Both the position numbers and the translations under genes were made by a program. The notes beneath the pieces are model-generated. The model ran no database searches and had not been told where the DNA came from. It saw nothing but the letters and a program-made list of their open reading frames with translations. Shown one piece after another: positions 22,498 to 32,300 of a stretch of DNA of 41,528 nt; position 1 is the first letter of the stretch, and each line of letters opens with the position of its first letter. Origin of the DNA: a bacterium (GTDB lineage: Bacteria > Hydrothermota > DG-26 > JAUXAN01); NCBI GenBank assembly GCA_030619885.1, contig JAUXAN010000019.1, forward strand, positions 1 through 41,528. The letters are read 5' to 3'.

Positions 22498-22596
22498 ATG
22501 GTACGACATTTAAGGATAGAATTTGATGAAAGGATAGGGAAAAGTGAAGAACTCGAGGAAATATCTGAGAAATATTTGGCAAACGTTAAGGGTTAG
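22498..22596 (+). CDS. Possible 32-residue leaderless small protein
   Basis: A short open frame begins 9 bases after the -10 box, with no ribosome site, so translation would be leaderless. The peptide starts MVRHLRIEFDERIGKSEEL and continues as a charged, helix-prone sequence. I do not recognise it. It could be a small regulator or the remnant N-terminus of a lost gene. Support is only the promoter and a plausible composition. Confidence 0.35.
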   Translation: MVRHLRIEFDERIGKSEELEEISEKYLANVKG

Positions 22597-22643
22597 CCTC
22601 AATGTACACTGTAGACGGTAGTTAAAATTAAAGGAGTGTGTAA

Positions 22644-23689
22644 ATGAACAATATTAGGAAATTGTCCGAAGAGGACCTTGAGGAGTATGTAAAAATTGTA
22701 TATAACGCATACCCGGGATTTGGACTGGATATTGAGAAACTTAGAGGCCGGATGCTGAAGATACTTAGAAGATACAGTAAGCAATTTATATGGTTTATAC
22801 AGGGAAGGGAAATTAATTGGTGGTATGAGATGCCTGGAGCTTACCATGAAATTATTATCTACAAAGACAGTGGGAGGAGGAGTTGGTCTTGTGGCGGTTG
22901 ATCTGCTTCACAAAAAGGAAAAGGTTTGCAAGGAGTTGATTACTTATTTCCTCAAGCACTATAGGAAAAAAGGCATAAGTATAGCTTTGCTCTATCCTTT
23001 TCGCCCTGATTTTTATAAAAAGATGGGTTTTGGATATGGGACCAAGGTGAACCAGTATAGAATAAAACCCGAAAGCCTGCCAAAGGGTGATTCAAAAAAG
23101 AACACAAGATTTTTGGATGAGGACGATAGAGAGGCGCTGCTGGAATGTTACAATAGACTTATGGATAGGACAAGCGGCATGATTGAAAAGTCAGATTTTG
23201 CTCTCCAGAGAATCTTTGACCAAAAGAATAGGATTGTAGCTTATGAGAAAGATGGTAAAGTACGGGGATATATAATTTTTACTTTTCAACCCACAAAAAG
23301 GATAATTTTCTAATGAATGACTTGGTCGTGAAAAAGTTCATTTATGAGAGCAGAGAGGCACTAATGGAATTAATGACATTCTTACATACTCAGCTGGATC
23401 AGGTCAATGATGTTATTCTTAATACACAAGAGGAATATTTCCATTATTTACTTAAAGGGATACTTTTCTGAAAAAAAATGAAGGTAGTACCATAGTTCAT
23501 TTTGAAGATGGGATACCCCATATAAAGGGAAAAGGCAGGTGGGATTTGGAAATAATCCTTGATATTTCTGACCAGAATTATGTTGATACAGTAAATAAAC
23601 TCTTTATGACTGAAACAAAACCGATCTGTATGACTCTATTCTATTATAATTTCTTTCCAAAAAGAAAACTGATTGGAGTCAACGTATGA
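22644..23689 (+). pseudogene. Decayed Eis-like GNAT acetyltransferase
   Basis: Four fragments in different frames read as one protein of the Eis/enhanced-survival acetyltransferase kind. Residues of fragment 1 (22644 to about 22810) are the N-terminus. Fragment 2 (about 22810-23313) has GGGVGLVAVDLLHKKEK and IALLYPFRPDFYKKMGFGYG, the acetyl-CoA binding core. Fragment 3 (23313-23471) and fragment 4 (about 23483-23689, HFEDGIPHIKGKG) are the C-terminal half, including the sterol-carrier-like domain. There are at least three frame changes and a probable internal deletion in fragment 4. The first ATG still has a GGAG ribosome site. Confidence 0.75.
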
Positions 23690-23754
23690 AAAGTGTGAAA
23701 AGTTTTTGTATGGTAGTCAATTAGAAATTCAATGCAGGAAAGCAACCTCTGCTT

Positions 23755-24651
23755 ATGAATGAAACTATCCCATATCTTGGAGAAATCTTATCTTTTGCAG
23801 TCGCTATTATCTGGGCATTTGCGGTTATCCTTTTCAAAAAAAGCGGCGAAACAGTTCATCCAATTGCCCTGAACCTGTTTAAAAACCTACTCGCTATGGT
23901 CTTATTTCTTCCCACAATGTTTATATTTAATGAAACGCTAATTCGCCAGGTCCCTTACAGTGAGTATGTACTTCTTATCCTTAGCGGGGTGATTGGTATA
24001 GGGATTGGAGACACGCTTTTTTTCAAAAGTTTAAACCTTATCGGGGCAGGCTTATCAGCCATTGTTGTTTGTATGTATAGCCCCTTTATTATAATCCTCT
24101 CTGTACTATGGCTCGGGGAGAGACTGACTCTTTTACAGGTGGCAGGTGCACTAATGATTATCTCAGCTGTGCTTTCAACAATTCGTGTAAAGAAGAGAGG
24201 AAAAATAAGCAGTCATGACCTTTTATGGGGAATTTTCTGTGGAGTGCTTGCAACAGCAGCGACGGCTGTAGGTATCGTGGCGATTAAACCATTACTCGGA
24301 CGCTCCCCGCTTTTGTGGGTAACGGAGGTTCGTTTGTTCGGCGGCACACTTTGTCTTGTTCTCATCACTCTATTTCATCCATTGCGTCGTAGAATCGTTT
24401 CTTCACTTTTTACTTCAAGTGGCTGGCGCTACACCATCAGCGGTTCTTTTTTGGGAGCGTATCTGGCAATGTTCATCTGGCTGGCAGGGATGAAATTTAC
24501 TCAGGTATCCATTGCATCTGCATTGAACCAGACAAGTACTATTTTTGTCTTTCTCTTCGCAGCCATTCTCCTGAAAGAGCCGATTACCTTGCGGAAAATT
24601 GTGGCAATCATACTCGCTGTCTCCGGGGCTTTCCTGGTCTTTCTCGGATAA
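23755..24651 (+). CDS. EamA-family (DMT superfamily) transporter
   Basis: The 298-residue protein has ten hydrophobic segments in two halves, each an EamA repeat. It carries typical signatures such as the GIGIGDTLFFKSL segment, L-W-L-G-E-R-L-T in the first half and an I-L-L-K-E-P-I-T motif in the second. Such proteins export or import small metabolites across the inner membrane; the substrate cannot be predicted. The length is normal and the gene is intact, although its neighbours on both sides are decayed. No clear ribosome site is seen before the ATG (AACCTCTGCTTATG), so the exact start is uncertain. Confidence 0.88.
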   Translation: MNETIPYLGEILSFAVAIIWAFAVILFKKSGETVHPIALNLFKNLLAMVLFLPTMFIFNETLIRQVPYSEYVLLILSGVIGIGIGDTLFFKSLNLIGAGLSAIVVCMYSPFIIILSVLWLGERLTLLQVAGALMIISAVLSTIRVKKRGKISSHDLLWGIFCGVLATAATAVGIVAIKPLLGRSPLLWVTEVRLFGGTLCLVLITLFHPLRRRIVSSLFTSSGWRYTISGSFLGAYLAMFIWLAGMKFTQVSIASALNQTSTIFVFLFAAILLKEPITLRKIVAIILAVSGAFLVFLG

Positions 24652-24662
24652 GAGATTAAGCA

Positions 24663-24944
24663 ATGGGAATTAAAGAGAACATGATTGAACAAAATATATC
24701 AAATTCAGAATACGATACTTTTTATGAAAAACTCAGTAATCTCCGATTGAGGATTGCAAACGACTTGCCCATTAAACTTGGGTTGCACATACTTGATGTT
24801 GGGGCTGGTTATGGATATTTTGCTATCCTCACCCCATTCTTTGAAGAAGTCTGGGCTCAATTTGGGCACAATATAGAAGAAAATGGGTTAGTCCATTACT
24901 CCAAGGTCATATTGATGATTACTCAAAAAGTTAGGGAGACTTGA
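24663..24944 (+). pseudogene. Truncated class I SAM-dependent methyltransferase
   Basis: The 93-residue reading has motif I of a methyltransferase (LHILDVGAGYGYFAI, about residues 41-55), then loses similarity and ends. A full-length family member would be 200 residues or more with motifs for SAM binding beyond this point. The tail (GHNIEENGLVHYSK) could be the shifted end of the same gene after an internal deletion. It is therefore called broken, although a small protein from it cannot be excluded. Confidence 0.6.
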
Positions 24945-24978
24945 CAAAACTTGATATAGATTGTATATTAAGATACTT

Positions 24979-25605
24979 ATGAAGGTAATCAATCAAGATA
25001 GTTTAGCTGCGACGCTCGATGCAGTGAACGAAGTCTTCTTCTTCGGGCGGTCTTTATCAAAGCCTGAAAGAGAACAAATCTCACAATGGATCGCCAGTCG
25101 GCAAGGCAGACCCGGCTCGTATGCCAACATGTTTGCTCCGACCGAGAATGATATTAAAAAGGGTGTAAAACTTTTCACCGGGGAAAGGGTTCGGTCCGGA
25201 GCTGCGATTCGCCATATCCTTGGAGAAGAGGCCTGCCGGGCGCTGACCCTCTTAGATGTATCCATTGTTGGTGTTCACAATGCCTTAAAACGTGCCAACC
25301 GTGGGATGATGTATGCGCTGAACCGGTCAAAACGTATGCCTGGAATGTATTGTTGTGGAATATGCAGTTGTTCCCTTTGGCGTCATCTGGCAGTGGGAGG
25401 ACTTGAAGATTCCGAACGCCGGTTAGCAGCAGGTATGAAGGCATTGAAGTTGCACCGCAGCGGTAATGGTAAATGGAATCGGTTTCCTTTTTATTACACA
25501 CTCCTTGCCCTAAGTGAGATTGATCTTCCCTTTGCTATCCAGGAGATGCGGTATGCCTCGGCGATATGTGAGCGATACTTGAGGACGCTCCCCAAAGGAC
25601 AATAA
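24979..25605 (+). CDS. Hypothetical protein with CCGICSCS motif
   Basis: The protein is about 208 residues if it starts at the ATG at 24979; the frame is open from a TTG at 24961. I recognise no family. It is soluble, mostly helical in appearance, with a cysteine-rich motif M-Y-C-C-G-I-C-S-C-S near residue 125 and a YALNRSKRMPG stretch before it. Four cysteines in eight residues suggest metal or cluster binding. Its base composition is richer in G and C than that of the decayed region upstream. No clear ribosome site is seen. Confidence 0.6.
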   Translation: MKVINQDSLAATLDAVNEVFFFGRSLSKPEREQISQWIASRQGRPGSYANMFAPTENDIKKGVKLFTGERVRSGAAIRHILGEEACRALTLLDVSIVGVHNALKRANRGMMYALNRSKRMPGMYCCGICSCSLWRHLAVGGLEDSERRLAAGMKALKLHRSGNGKWNRFPFYYTLLALSEIDLPFAIQEMRYASAICERYLRTLPKGQ

Positions 25606-25800
25606 GATCGCTCAACGTCGTCGATTCTTAGTTGAGAGAATTCTGGAAAAGTGCTGACGGATAGAAAAATAAAAGAGGACAGGCTACTTTTGGGGGTTCA
25701 ATGGGACATCATTTGTTTGTTCACTTGGCAGTGTAGGTGGATAAAATTTTATAATTGAACGATTTTTAAGTTACAAAAAAGGTTATCTGGAGGAGTAAAT

Positions 25801-25974
25801 ATGGAATTTGTGTTTCTCATAATTGCAGTTGTCGGATTTATTGCAACGATAATATTTGGCTTCCTGCAGGTTATTGTTCTTTTCAGAAGAGGAGATTTAA
25901 AATTTTCAAAAAGATATCCATTTAATCGATGCCAAGGCGACTCTATCAGAGCTATCAGGAGAAAAATGATATGA
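25801..25974 (+). CDS. Small membrane protein overlapping the kinase start
   Basis: This 57-residue open frame has a CTGGAGGAG ribosome site 5 bases upstream of the ATG. One membrane helix (about residues 4-28, [12 protein letters not shown]) is followed by a basic cytoplasmic tail rich in Arg and Lys. Its stop overlaps the kinase start as ATGA at 25971-25974, a classic sign of translational coupling. I propose it is a membrane partner or anchor of the kinase; this is inference from coupling only. Confidence 0.6.
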   Translation: MEFVFLIIAVVGFIATIIFGFLQVIVLFRRGDLKFSKRYPFNRCQGDSIRAIRRKMI

Positions 25975-28205
25975 TTGGTAAAACCATATCACATTACAAA
26001 ATCCTCGAAAAGCTCGGAGGTGGGGATATGGGGGTGGTGTATAAAGCTCTGGACACTAAGCTTAAACGCACCGTTGCCCTGAAATTTCTGCCTTCAGAGT
26101 TAACCCGCGACCCTGAGGCCAAGCAACGTTTCGTTCAAGAAGCGCAGGCAGCCTCGTCACTGGATCATCCAAACATCTGCACCATCCATGAAATCGACGA
26201 GACCGAGGATGATCAGATGTTCATCTGCATGGCCTGCTACGAGGGCGAGACACTGAAGAAAAAGATTGAGCGTGGACCACTGAAGTTAGAAGATGTGGTT
26301 GATATCGCCATTCAAGTGGCTCAAGGTCTGACCAAAGCCCACTCACAGGGGATTGTGCATCGAGACATAAAACCAGCTAATATCTTTATAACAGAAGATG
26401 GCCAGGTAAAAATCGTAGATTTCGGTCTGGCCAAGTTAGCCGGACAGACGAGAATAACCAAGATCGGCACAGCCGTCGGCACGGTGGCCTATATTTCACC
26501 GGACCAAGCGCGTGGCGGAGAGATCGATCACAGAACAGATATCTGGTCTCTGGGAGTTGTTCTTTATGAAATGCTTACAGGGCAATTGCCATTTAAAGGA
26601 GAGCATGAGGAGGCGGTGCTTTATTCGATTTTTAAGGAGGAACCACAACTAATAAGACATCTACGGAGCGATGCACCAGAAGCGTTACAGCAGGTGGTGA
26701 TGAAGATGATGCAGAAAGAACCTCGAAGGCGGTACGAAGATGTGGAAGCCTTAATCGCAGACTTGAAATCCATTGATTTGAAACTCGGCTCCGCCGCTTC
26801 TTCAATGATTGCGGAAGAAAAGCCTTCCTCTTCCATCGCTGTTCTGCCTTTCGTGGATATGAGTCCGCAGCAAGATCAGGAATACTTCTGTGATGGGATG
26901 GCCGAAGAGCTCATCAATTCACTGACCCACATCAAAGGAGTACGGGTCGTTGCTTGGACCTCCGCTTTTTCATTCAAAGGAAGAGATACAGACATTCGCG
27001 AGATTGGCAGGAAGTTGAACGTGGAGACGTTGCTCCAAGGCAGTGTACGAAAAGCGGGTAAACGGTTGCGGATAACGGCAAAGCTTGTCAACGTGACCGA
27101 CGGCTACCATCTCTGGTCAGAGCGTTACGATCGGAAGATGAAGGATGTGTTTGCAATTCAGGATGAAGTCGCCTTGGCGATAGTAGCCAACCTGAAGGTC
27201 AATCTTCTGGGAGAAGAGAAGGCGGCGATTGTGAGGCGTCATACGAACGACCTTGAAGCCTATAACTTTTATCTGAAGGGGCGCTATTACTGGAACAAGA
27301 GGACAGAAGCGGGTTTTCAGAAAGGCATCGAGTACTTCCAGCAAGCAATCGAGAAAGACGCTACCTATGCTTTGTCCTACGCAGGAATAGCCGACTGTTA
27401 CAATCTCCTTGGGTGGTATTGTTTTCTTCCCCCTAAAGAGGCTTTCCCACGAGCAATGGCGGCAGCAGAGAAGGCACTGAAGATGGATGATAGCCTCGCC
27501 GAAGCTCACACCTTGCTGGCATTTACCAGACTGTATTACGATTGGGACTGGAAGGATGCTGAGAGGAAATTCAAGCGAGCCATTGAACTCAACCCCGGCT
27601 ACGCGACAGCTCATCATTGGTATGCCGAATATTTAGCGTTGATGGGGCGAATGGATGAAGGCATTATGGAGGCAAAACAAGCCTTAGAGTTCGATCCGCT
27701 CTCGCTCATCATAAATACACTTTGGGGATTTCTCTTCTACTTTTCGGGTCAGTACGATCAGGCGATAGAACAATGCCAGAAGACGCTCGAGATGGACCCG
27801 AAGTTCGTCCCAGCGCAATTCTTCCTGGGGTTGGCTTATGTGCAAAAGTCGATGTTTGAGGAAGCCATCACAGAATTTCAAAAAACGATAAGCCTTTTCG
27901 GAAGCAGCACTCTAATGGTAGCGGCGCTCGGGCATGCCTATGCAGTTTCGGGAAAAAGAGACGAAGTGCAGAAGGTGCTTGGCGAGTTGAAGAAGATATC
28001 GAAGCAAATGTATGTCCCGTCGTATTACACGGCAGCAATATATGCAGACCTTGGCGAGAAGAATCAAGCATTTGAATGGTTGGAAAAGTCATATGAGGAG
28101 CGCGATAATTGGTTGGTTTACCTTAAAGTAGACCCCATTTGGGACAGCGTGCGCTCAGACCCGAGGTTCACTGCTCTGCTTAAGAAGATTGGATTTGAAA
28201 AATGA
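25971..28205 (+). CDS. Serine/threonine kinase with TolB-like/FlgO-like and TPR regions
   Basis: The start at 25971 ([15 protein letters not shown]) is chosen because it matches the usual start of this kinase group and overlaps the upstream stop; the frame is open 14 codons earlier. Of 744 residues, 10-275 form a Hanks kinase: G16-x-G18-x-x-G21, Lys38, Glu57, HRD at 130-132 and DFG at 150-152. The usual S-P-E of the activation segment reads S-P-D (176-178). Residues 280-400 ([11 protein letters not shown]) look like the TolB/FlgO-type domain fused in such proteins. The remainder is TPR repeats to the end. There is no membrane segment, so it is probably a cytoplasmic signalling scaffold. Confidence 0.88.
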   Translation: MIGKTISHYKILEKLGGGDMGVVYKALDTKLKRTVALKFLPSELTRDPEAKQRFVQEAQAASSLDHPNICTIHEIDETEDDQMFICMACYEGETLKKKIERGPLKLEDVVDIAIQVAQGLTKAHSQGIVHRDIKPANIFITEDGQVKIVDFGLAKLAGQTRITKIGTAVGTVAYISPDQARGGEIDHRTDIWSLGVVLYEMLTGQLPFKGEHEEAVLYSIFKEEPQLIRHLRSDAPEALQQVVMKMMQKEPRRRYEDVEALIADLKSIDLKLGSAASSMIAEEKPSSSIAVLPFVDMSPQQDQEYFCDGMAEELINSLTHIKGVRVVAWTSAFSFKGRDTDIREIGRKLNVETLLQGSVRKAGKRLRITAKLVNVTDGYHLWSERYDRKMKDVFAIQDEVALAIVANLKVNLLGEEKAAIVRRHTNDLEAYNFYLKGRYYWNKRTEAGFQKGIEYFQQAIEKDATYALSYAGIADCYNLLGWYCFLPPKEAFPRAMAAAEKALKMDDSLAEAHTLLAFTRLYYDWDWKDAERKFKRAIELNPGYATAHHWYAEYLALMGRMDEGIMEAKQALEFDPLSLIINTLWGFLFYFSGQYDQAIEQCQKTLEMDPKFVPAQFFLGLAYVQKSMFEEAITEFQKTISLFGSSTLMVAALGHAYAVSGKRDEVQKVLGELKKISKQMYVPSYYTAAIYADLGEKNQAFEWLEKSYEERDNWLVYLKVDPIWDSVRSDPRFTALLKKIGFEK

Positions 28206-28420
28206 TCGGCCAAACCATTTCGCACTACAAAATCCTCGAAAAACTCTGTGGTGGGGCTATGGGTGTAGTATACAAGACAGAAGACACTAAACTTAAACGT
28301 ACTGTAGATCTCAAGTTTCTACCTTCAGAGTTGACACGTGACCCTGAGGCTAAGCAACGCTTCATCCACGAAGCGTAGTGAGCCTCATCACTCAATCATC
28401 ACAACATTGTAGCCATTCAT
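28202..28420 (+). pseudogene. Truncated kinase copy with stop codons
   Basis: The ATG at 28202 overlaps the stop of the intact kinase. The reading [15 protein letters not shown] repeats its N-lobe, then runs into TAG TGA at 28376-28381, where the intact gene has CAG GCA. Similarity continues to about 28420 (ASSLNHHNIVAIH). Key residues are already damaged (the glycine loop reads [11 protein letters not shown] reads VDLK). It is therefore a dead tandem duplicate. Confidence 0.8.
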
Positions 28421-28558
28421 TTTTGTTAACAACAAAAAATGATTAAATAAACAATATCAAAATTCTATTTTTTTCTTTCTATTTAGGTGTTAAGTTTTCA
28501 CATTTGACAAACAATCCGCGTTAACAGATCGCGAAGGGTTTCATCTAAAGATGTCACA

Positions 28559-28586
28559 TTGACAATAATCATGTATCAAGTATACT
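28559..28586 (+). promoter_or_regulatory. Promoter of the FAH-family gene
   Basis: TTGACA (28559-28564) and TATACT (28581-28586) are spaced by 16 bp. The rest of the 218-base gap (from 28421) holds an inverted repeat ATTTTTGTTAACAACAAAAAAT at its start and otherwise nothing I can name. Confidence 0.65.
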
Positions 28587-28637
28587 TGAATTATGTGCGT
28601 TATTGTTTGCCTATATTGAAGCTAAAGGAGGTAAATC

Positions 28638-29303
28638 GTGATAAGGTTGGAATTTGACGGTAGTGAAATAGATCTAAAAACAACAAAAATTATTGCCCTT
28701 GCCCGAAACTATAAGGCGCATGCAGAAGAGATGGGAAGCTCCGTACCAGAGGAGCCAAAGATTTTCCTTAAACCACCTTCTGCAATGATTGGTAATAACG
28801 GTGTGGTGATTTTACCGAAGATGTCAGAGCGCGTAGATTATGAGGTGGAACTTGCTGTCATAATTAAAGACAGTTGTCATAATATCTCTCCACAAGAGGT
28901 ACCGGAAAATATTTTGGGTTACACTATTATTGTTGATATTACTGCACGGGACATCCAGGCACAGGCAATGAAGGCGGGTATGTCATGGGCAGTGGCTAAG
29001 GGCTTTGATACCTTTGCACCAATTGGACCCAAAATAATACCCGCAAATAAGATTGATGCCAGTAATCTTGATATATGGCTGAAGGTCAATGGTGCGTATA
29101 AACAGCGTAGTAACACAAGGAATATGATATTTTCAGTGGAGGAATTGATTTCATTTATATCGAAGATCATGACCCTTGAGCCAATGGATATAATAGCTAC
29201 CGGCACACCTGAGGGTGTTGGCCCGATGAATGACGGTGACATTATTGAGGCGGGCATTGAAGGAATTGGGATATTGAAGTTCAGAGCAGAAAAGGAAAGT
29301 TAA
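28638..29303 (+). CDS. Fumarylacetoacetate hydrolase family protein
   Basis: The 221-residue protein starts with GTG at 28638 after an AAAGGAGG site. It is a single FAH domain: the RNYKAHAEEM block near residue 23, FLKPPSAMIG, the metal-binding E-x-E region DYEVELAVII (about residues 68-77), and GTPEGVGPMNDGD near 186. Members hydrolyse or decarboxylate 2-oxo and acylpyruvate compounds, using Mg2+. Closest types are acylpyruvases and oxaloacetate tautomerases/decarboxylases; the exact substrate is unclear. The gene has its own promoter and lies between two kinase genes to which it is not obviously related. Confidence 0.9.
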   Translation: MIRLEFDGSEIDLKTTKIIALARNYKAHAEEMGSSVPEEPKIFLKPPSAMIGNNGVVILPKMSERVDYEVELAVIIKDSCHNISPQEVPENILGYTIIVDITARDIQAQAMKAGMSWAVAKGFDTFAPIGPKIIPANKIDASNLDIWLKVNGAYKQRSNTRNMIFSVEELISFISKIMTLEPMDIIATGTPEGVGPMNDGDIIEAGIEGIGILKFRAEKES

Positions 29304-29322
29304 AAGGAACCAAAAAATTTCT

Positions 29323-29351
29323 TGACATGAGAGGGAAACTGTGTTAGAATT
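29323..29351 (+). promoter_or_regulatory. Promoter of the kinase-activator operon
   Basis: TTGACA (29323-29328) and TAGAAT (29346-29351) are 17 bp apart, nearly identical to the promoter at 22460. An ATG 8 bases after the -10 box opens a five-codon frame (29360-29377), upstream of the true start at 29399. Confidence 0.7.
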
Positions 29352-29398
29352 GGCAAAGATGGTCGATATAGCCTGAGAAGACCAGCTCGCTGCCGAAG

Positions 29399-32300
29399 AT
29401 GGTTAAAAAAAACCTTTCTCACTATAAACTTTTGAAAAAATTGGGCCGAGGGGGGATGGCCACAGTCTATAAGGCAGTAGACCTCACCAGCCAAAGACCT
29501 GTAGCACTGAAAGTGCTCTTCCCTCAGCTCTCATCTGATGAAATTACTCGCACACGGTTCCTCAGAGAAGCCAGAGCAGGGATGGAGCTGGATCACCCTG
29601 GAATTGTCAAAGTGTATGAGGTGGGAGAAGAGAAGAAGCAATCCTTTATTGCGATGGAATTGGTGGAGGGAAAAACCCTGTATGAGATGATACGAGAAGA
29701 GCCTCTTGATATGGAGAGAGTCATTGATATCGGACTCGAAATTGCAGATGCTCTGGCTGCTGCTCATGAGAGAGGAATCATCCACCGCGACATAAAACCC
29801 CAGAATGTCATGGTGAGTAATGGCACCGTTAAGGTTATGGACTTTGGATTGGTGAGAATGATGGATGCTTCCACTTTGACTGAGAAGTATGAGATCGTCG
29901 GCACGCTCTCTTATATGTCTCCCCAGCAGGCGATTGGTGCTCAGATTGATGAACGGAGTGACATCTTCTCGCTGGGTGTGGTGCTCTATCAACTACTCAC
30001 AGGTACCCTTCCTTTTGAGGGAGATCATCCGGGTGCGATTATCCATTCGATACTCCATTCTGATCCGCTGAGAATGGAGGAATTGAGAAAAGGAATACCT
30101 GTTGAGGTGGAGCAGGTTGTGTTCAAAGCTATTCAGAAGAAGCCTCAGGAGCGGTATCAGAGTGCAGTGGAATTCAAATCGGATCTGGAAAGGGTGAGAG
30201 AGATTCTGAAAGGAAAGCCCCACACGCTCATTGCCACCGAGGAGGTATTTGAGGAGCGGGCTCGAGGGATCTACTCTGCCTTGGCTGGACGGGAGCGGGA
30301 ACTAGAAATCCTGGAGGGTCATTTAGAACGGATGCTGAAAGGAGAGGGCTCAATGATCCTGGTGAGAGGAGAGGCAGGGATTGGCAAGTCTCGGCTTGTG
30401 TGGGAACTGGGGAGGAAAGCGAAAAGAGAGAAGGCCCGGTATTTTTTAGGTAGATGTGTCTTCGGAAAGGAAGGACTCCCTTACCAACCTATTCTTGAGG
30501 TCATTCGCTCCTATCTTGAGCTCAAGGGAGTGAGAGACACTGGAAGGCTCCATGATTTCATCAGGGAGAAGGTTCCTCATCTCACAGATAGGATGGGAGT
30601 TATCCAAACGTTTCTTTTTATGAAGGGAGAGAAGGGATCGTCATTGATCAACAAGGAGCAGCTCTGGGATACAGCTACGGAGCTTGTGAAAGTAATGTCT
30701 CAGGACAAACCCATACTGCTTCATCTTGACGATCTCCATTGGGCTGATCTCCCTACTTTGAACCTCCTTACCTACCTCTCGAGAAATACACGGGGAGAGA
30801 GGGTACTGATTGTAGGTACTTACAGACCAGAAGAGTTAGTAGAAGAGCCAGAAGAAAAGCCTCATCCTCTTCTATCAGCGCTGAAGAGAATGGGAAGAGA
30901 AGGGCTCTATAAAGAAATCAACCTGGAAAGGCTGGATGAGGAGAGAACTCAGAGCGTGATTCACTCAGTCTTCCCCCACTCTGATTTCCCTGAGAGCTTT
31001 GCCCATTTAATTTATGAGGAGACTGAGGGGAATCCCCTCTTTATCCTGGAAGTGTTGAAACTACTTCGAGATGAGGGAGTGATCAGTCAGGAAGATAGAG
31101 GATGGAGTCCAAGCGGTGATGTTGGGAAGGTAGATATTCCAGGCAGGGTGAATGATGTAATCATGAATCGGTTGGGGAGATTGAATCGTGAGGAGAGAAC
31201 CCTTGTAGATGTTGCCTCGGTGGAAGGGCGTTCTTTTCAATCTGACACCATCTGTCACTGTTTAGGACTCCCTCGGATGAAAGTACTGCTCAGCTTACAG
31301 GATTTGGAGCAATCTCATCATCTCATCCATGCCTCAGAGAGGGAGTACCATTTTGACCATGGTAAGATCAGGGAAGTCGCATACGACAATCTGATCCCGG
31401 AGCTGAAGAGAGAATATCACCGCCTCCTCGGAGAGTACTTCACGAAGAATTTTGGAGAAAAGGAAAAGTACGCGGGAAAGATCGCGCATCACTTGCTTGA
31501 AGCTGATGAAGAAAAAGAAGCACTCCCCTATCTTCTCAGGGCAGGAGAACATGCAAAGAATCTCTTTGCCAATGAGGAGGCGATTGGATATTTTGATAAG
31601 GGAATCGAACTGATAGATAAATACCTCGAACAGCATCCTACTCCAGATCTCCAGCGCACAAAGCTCACCCAGCTAAAAGGGAGGGTTGAAGTGAAAGCAT
31701 TGCTTGGTCGCTATGATGATGCTCGAGAGGACTATAAGAGCATAGAGAATCTTGCCAAGGGATTGGGAGACCGTAAGGAACAGGCCTATGGATTAAATGG
31801 ATTTGGGGCAACATCCAGGAGAAAAGGAGACTACGAGCTATCGCTCAACTACTACGAGCAGGCCCTGATAATTCAGAGGCAGATTGGAGACAAACTGGGT
31901 GAGAGTTCTACCCTCATTGGAATCGGACATGTCCATGAGAGCCGTGGAGACTATGAGCTATCGCTCAAATACTACGAGCAGGCCCTGGGAATTAAAAGGC
32001 AGATTGAGGACAAGCTGGGTGAGAGTTCTACCCTCATTGGAATTGGGAATGTCCATTGGAACCATGGAGACTACGAGCTATCGCTCAACTACTACGAGCG
32101 AGCCCTGAGGATTCGGAGGGAGTTGGAGGATAAGCTGGGTGAGAGTAATACTCTCTTTGGAATTGGGAACGTCCATTGGAACCGTGGAGACTACGAGCTA
32201 TCGCTCAACTACTACGAGCAGGCTCTGAGAATTAAAAGACAGATTGGGGACAAGCGGGGTGAGAGTGATACTCTCATTGGAATTGGGAACGTCCATGTGG

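Noticed and set aside
27117-27617. Minus-strand open frame of 166 codons
   Set aside because: It lies wholly within the TPR part of the kinase and has no start signals.
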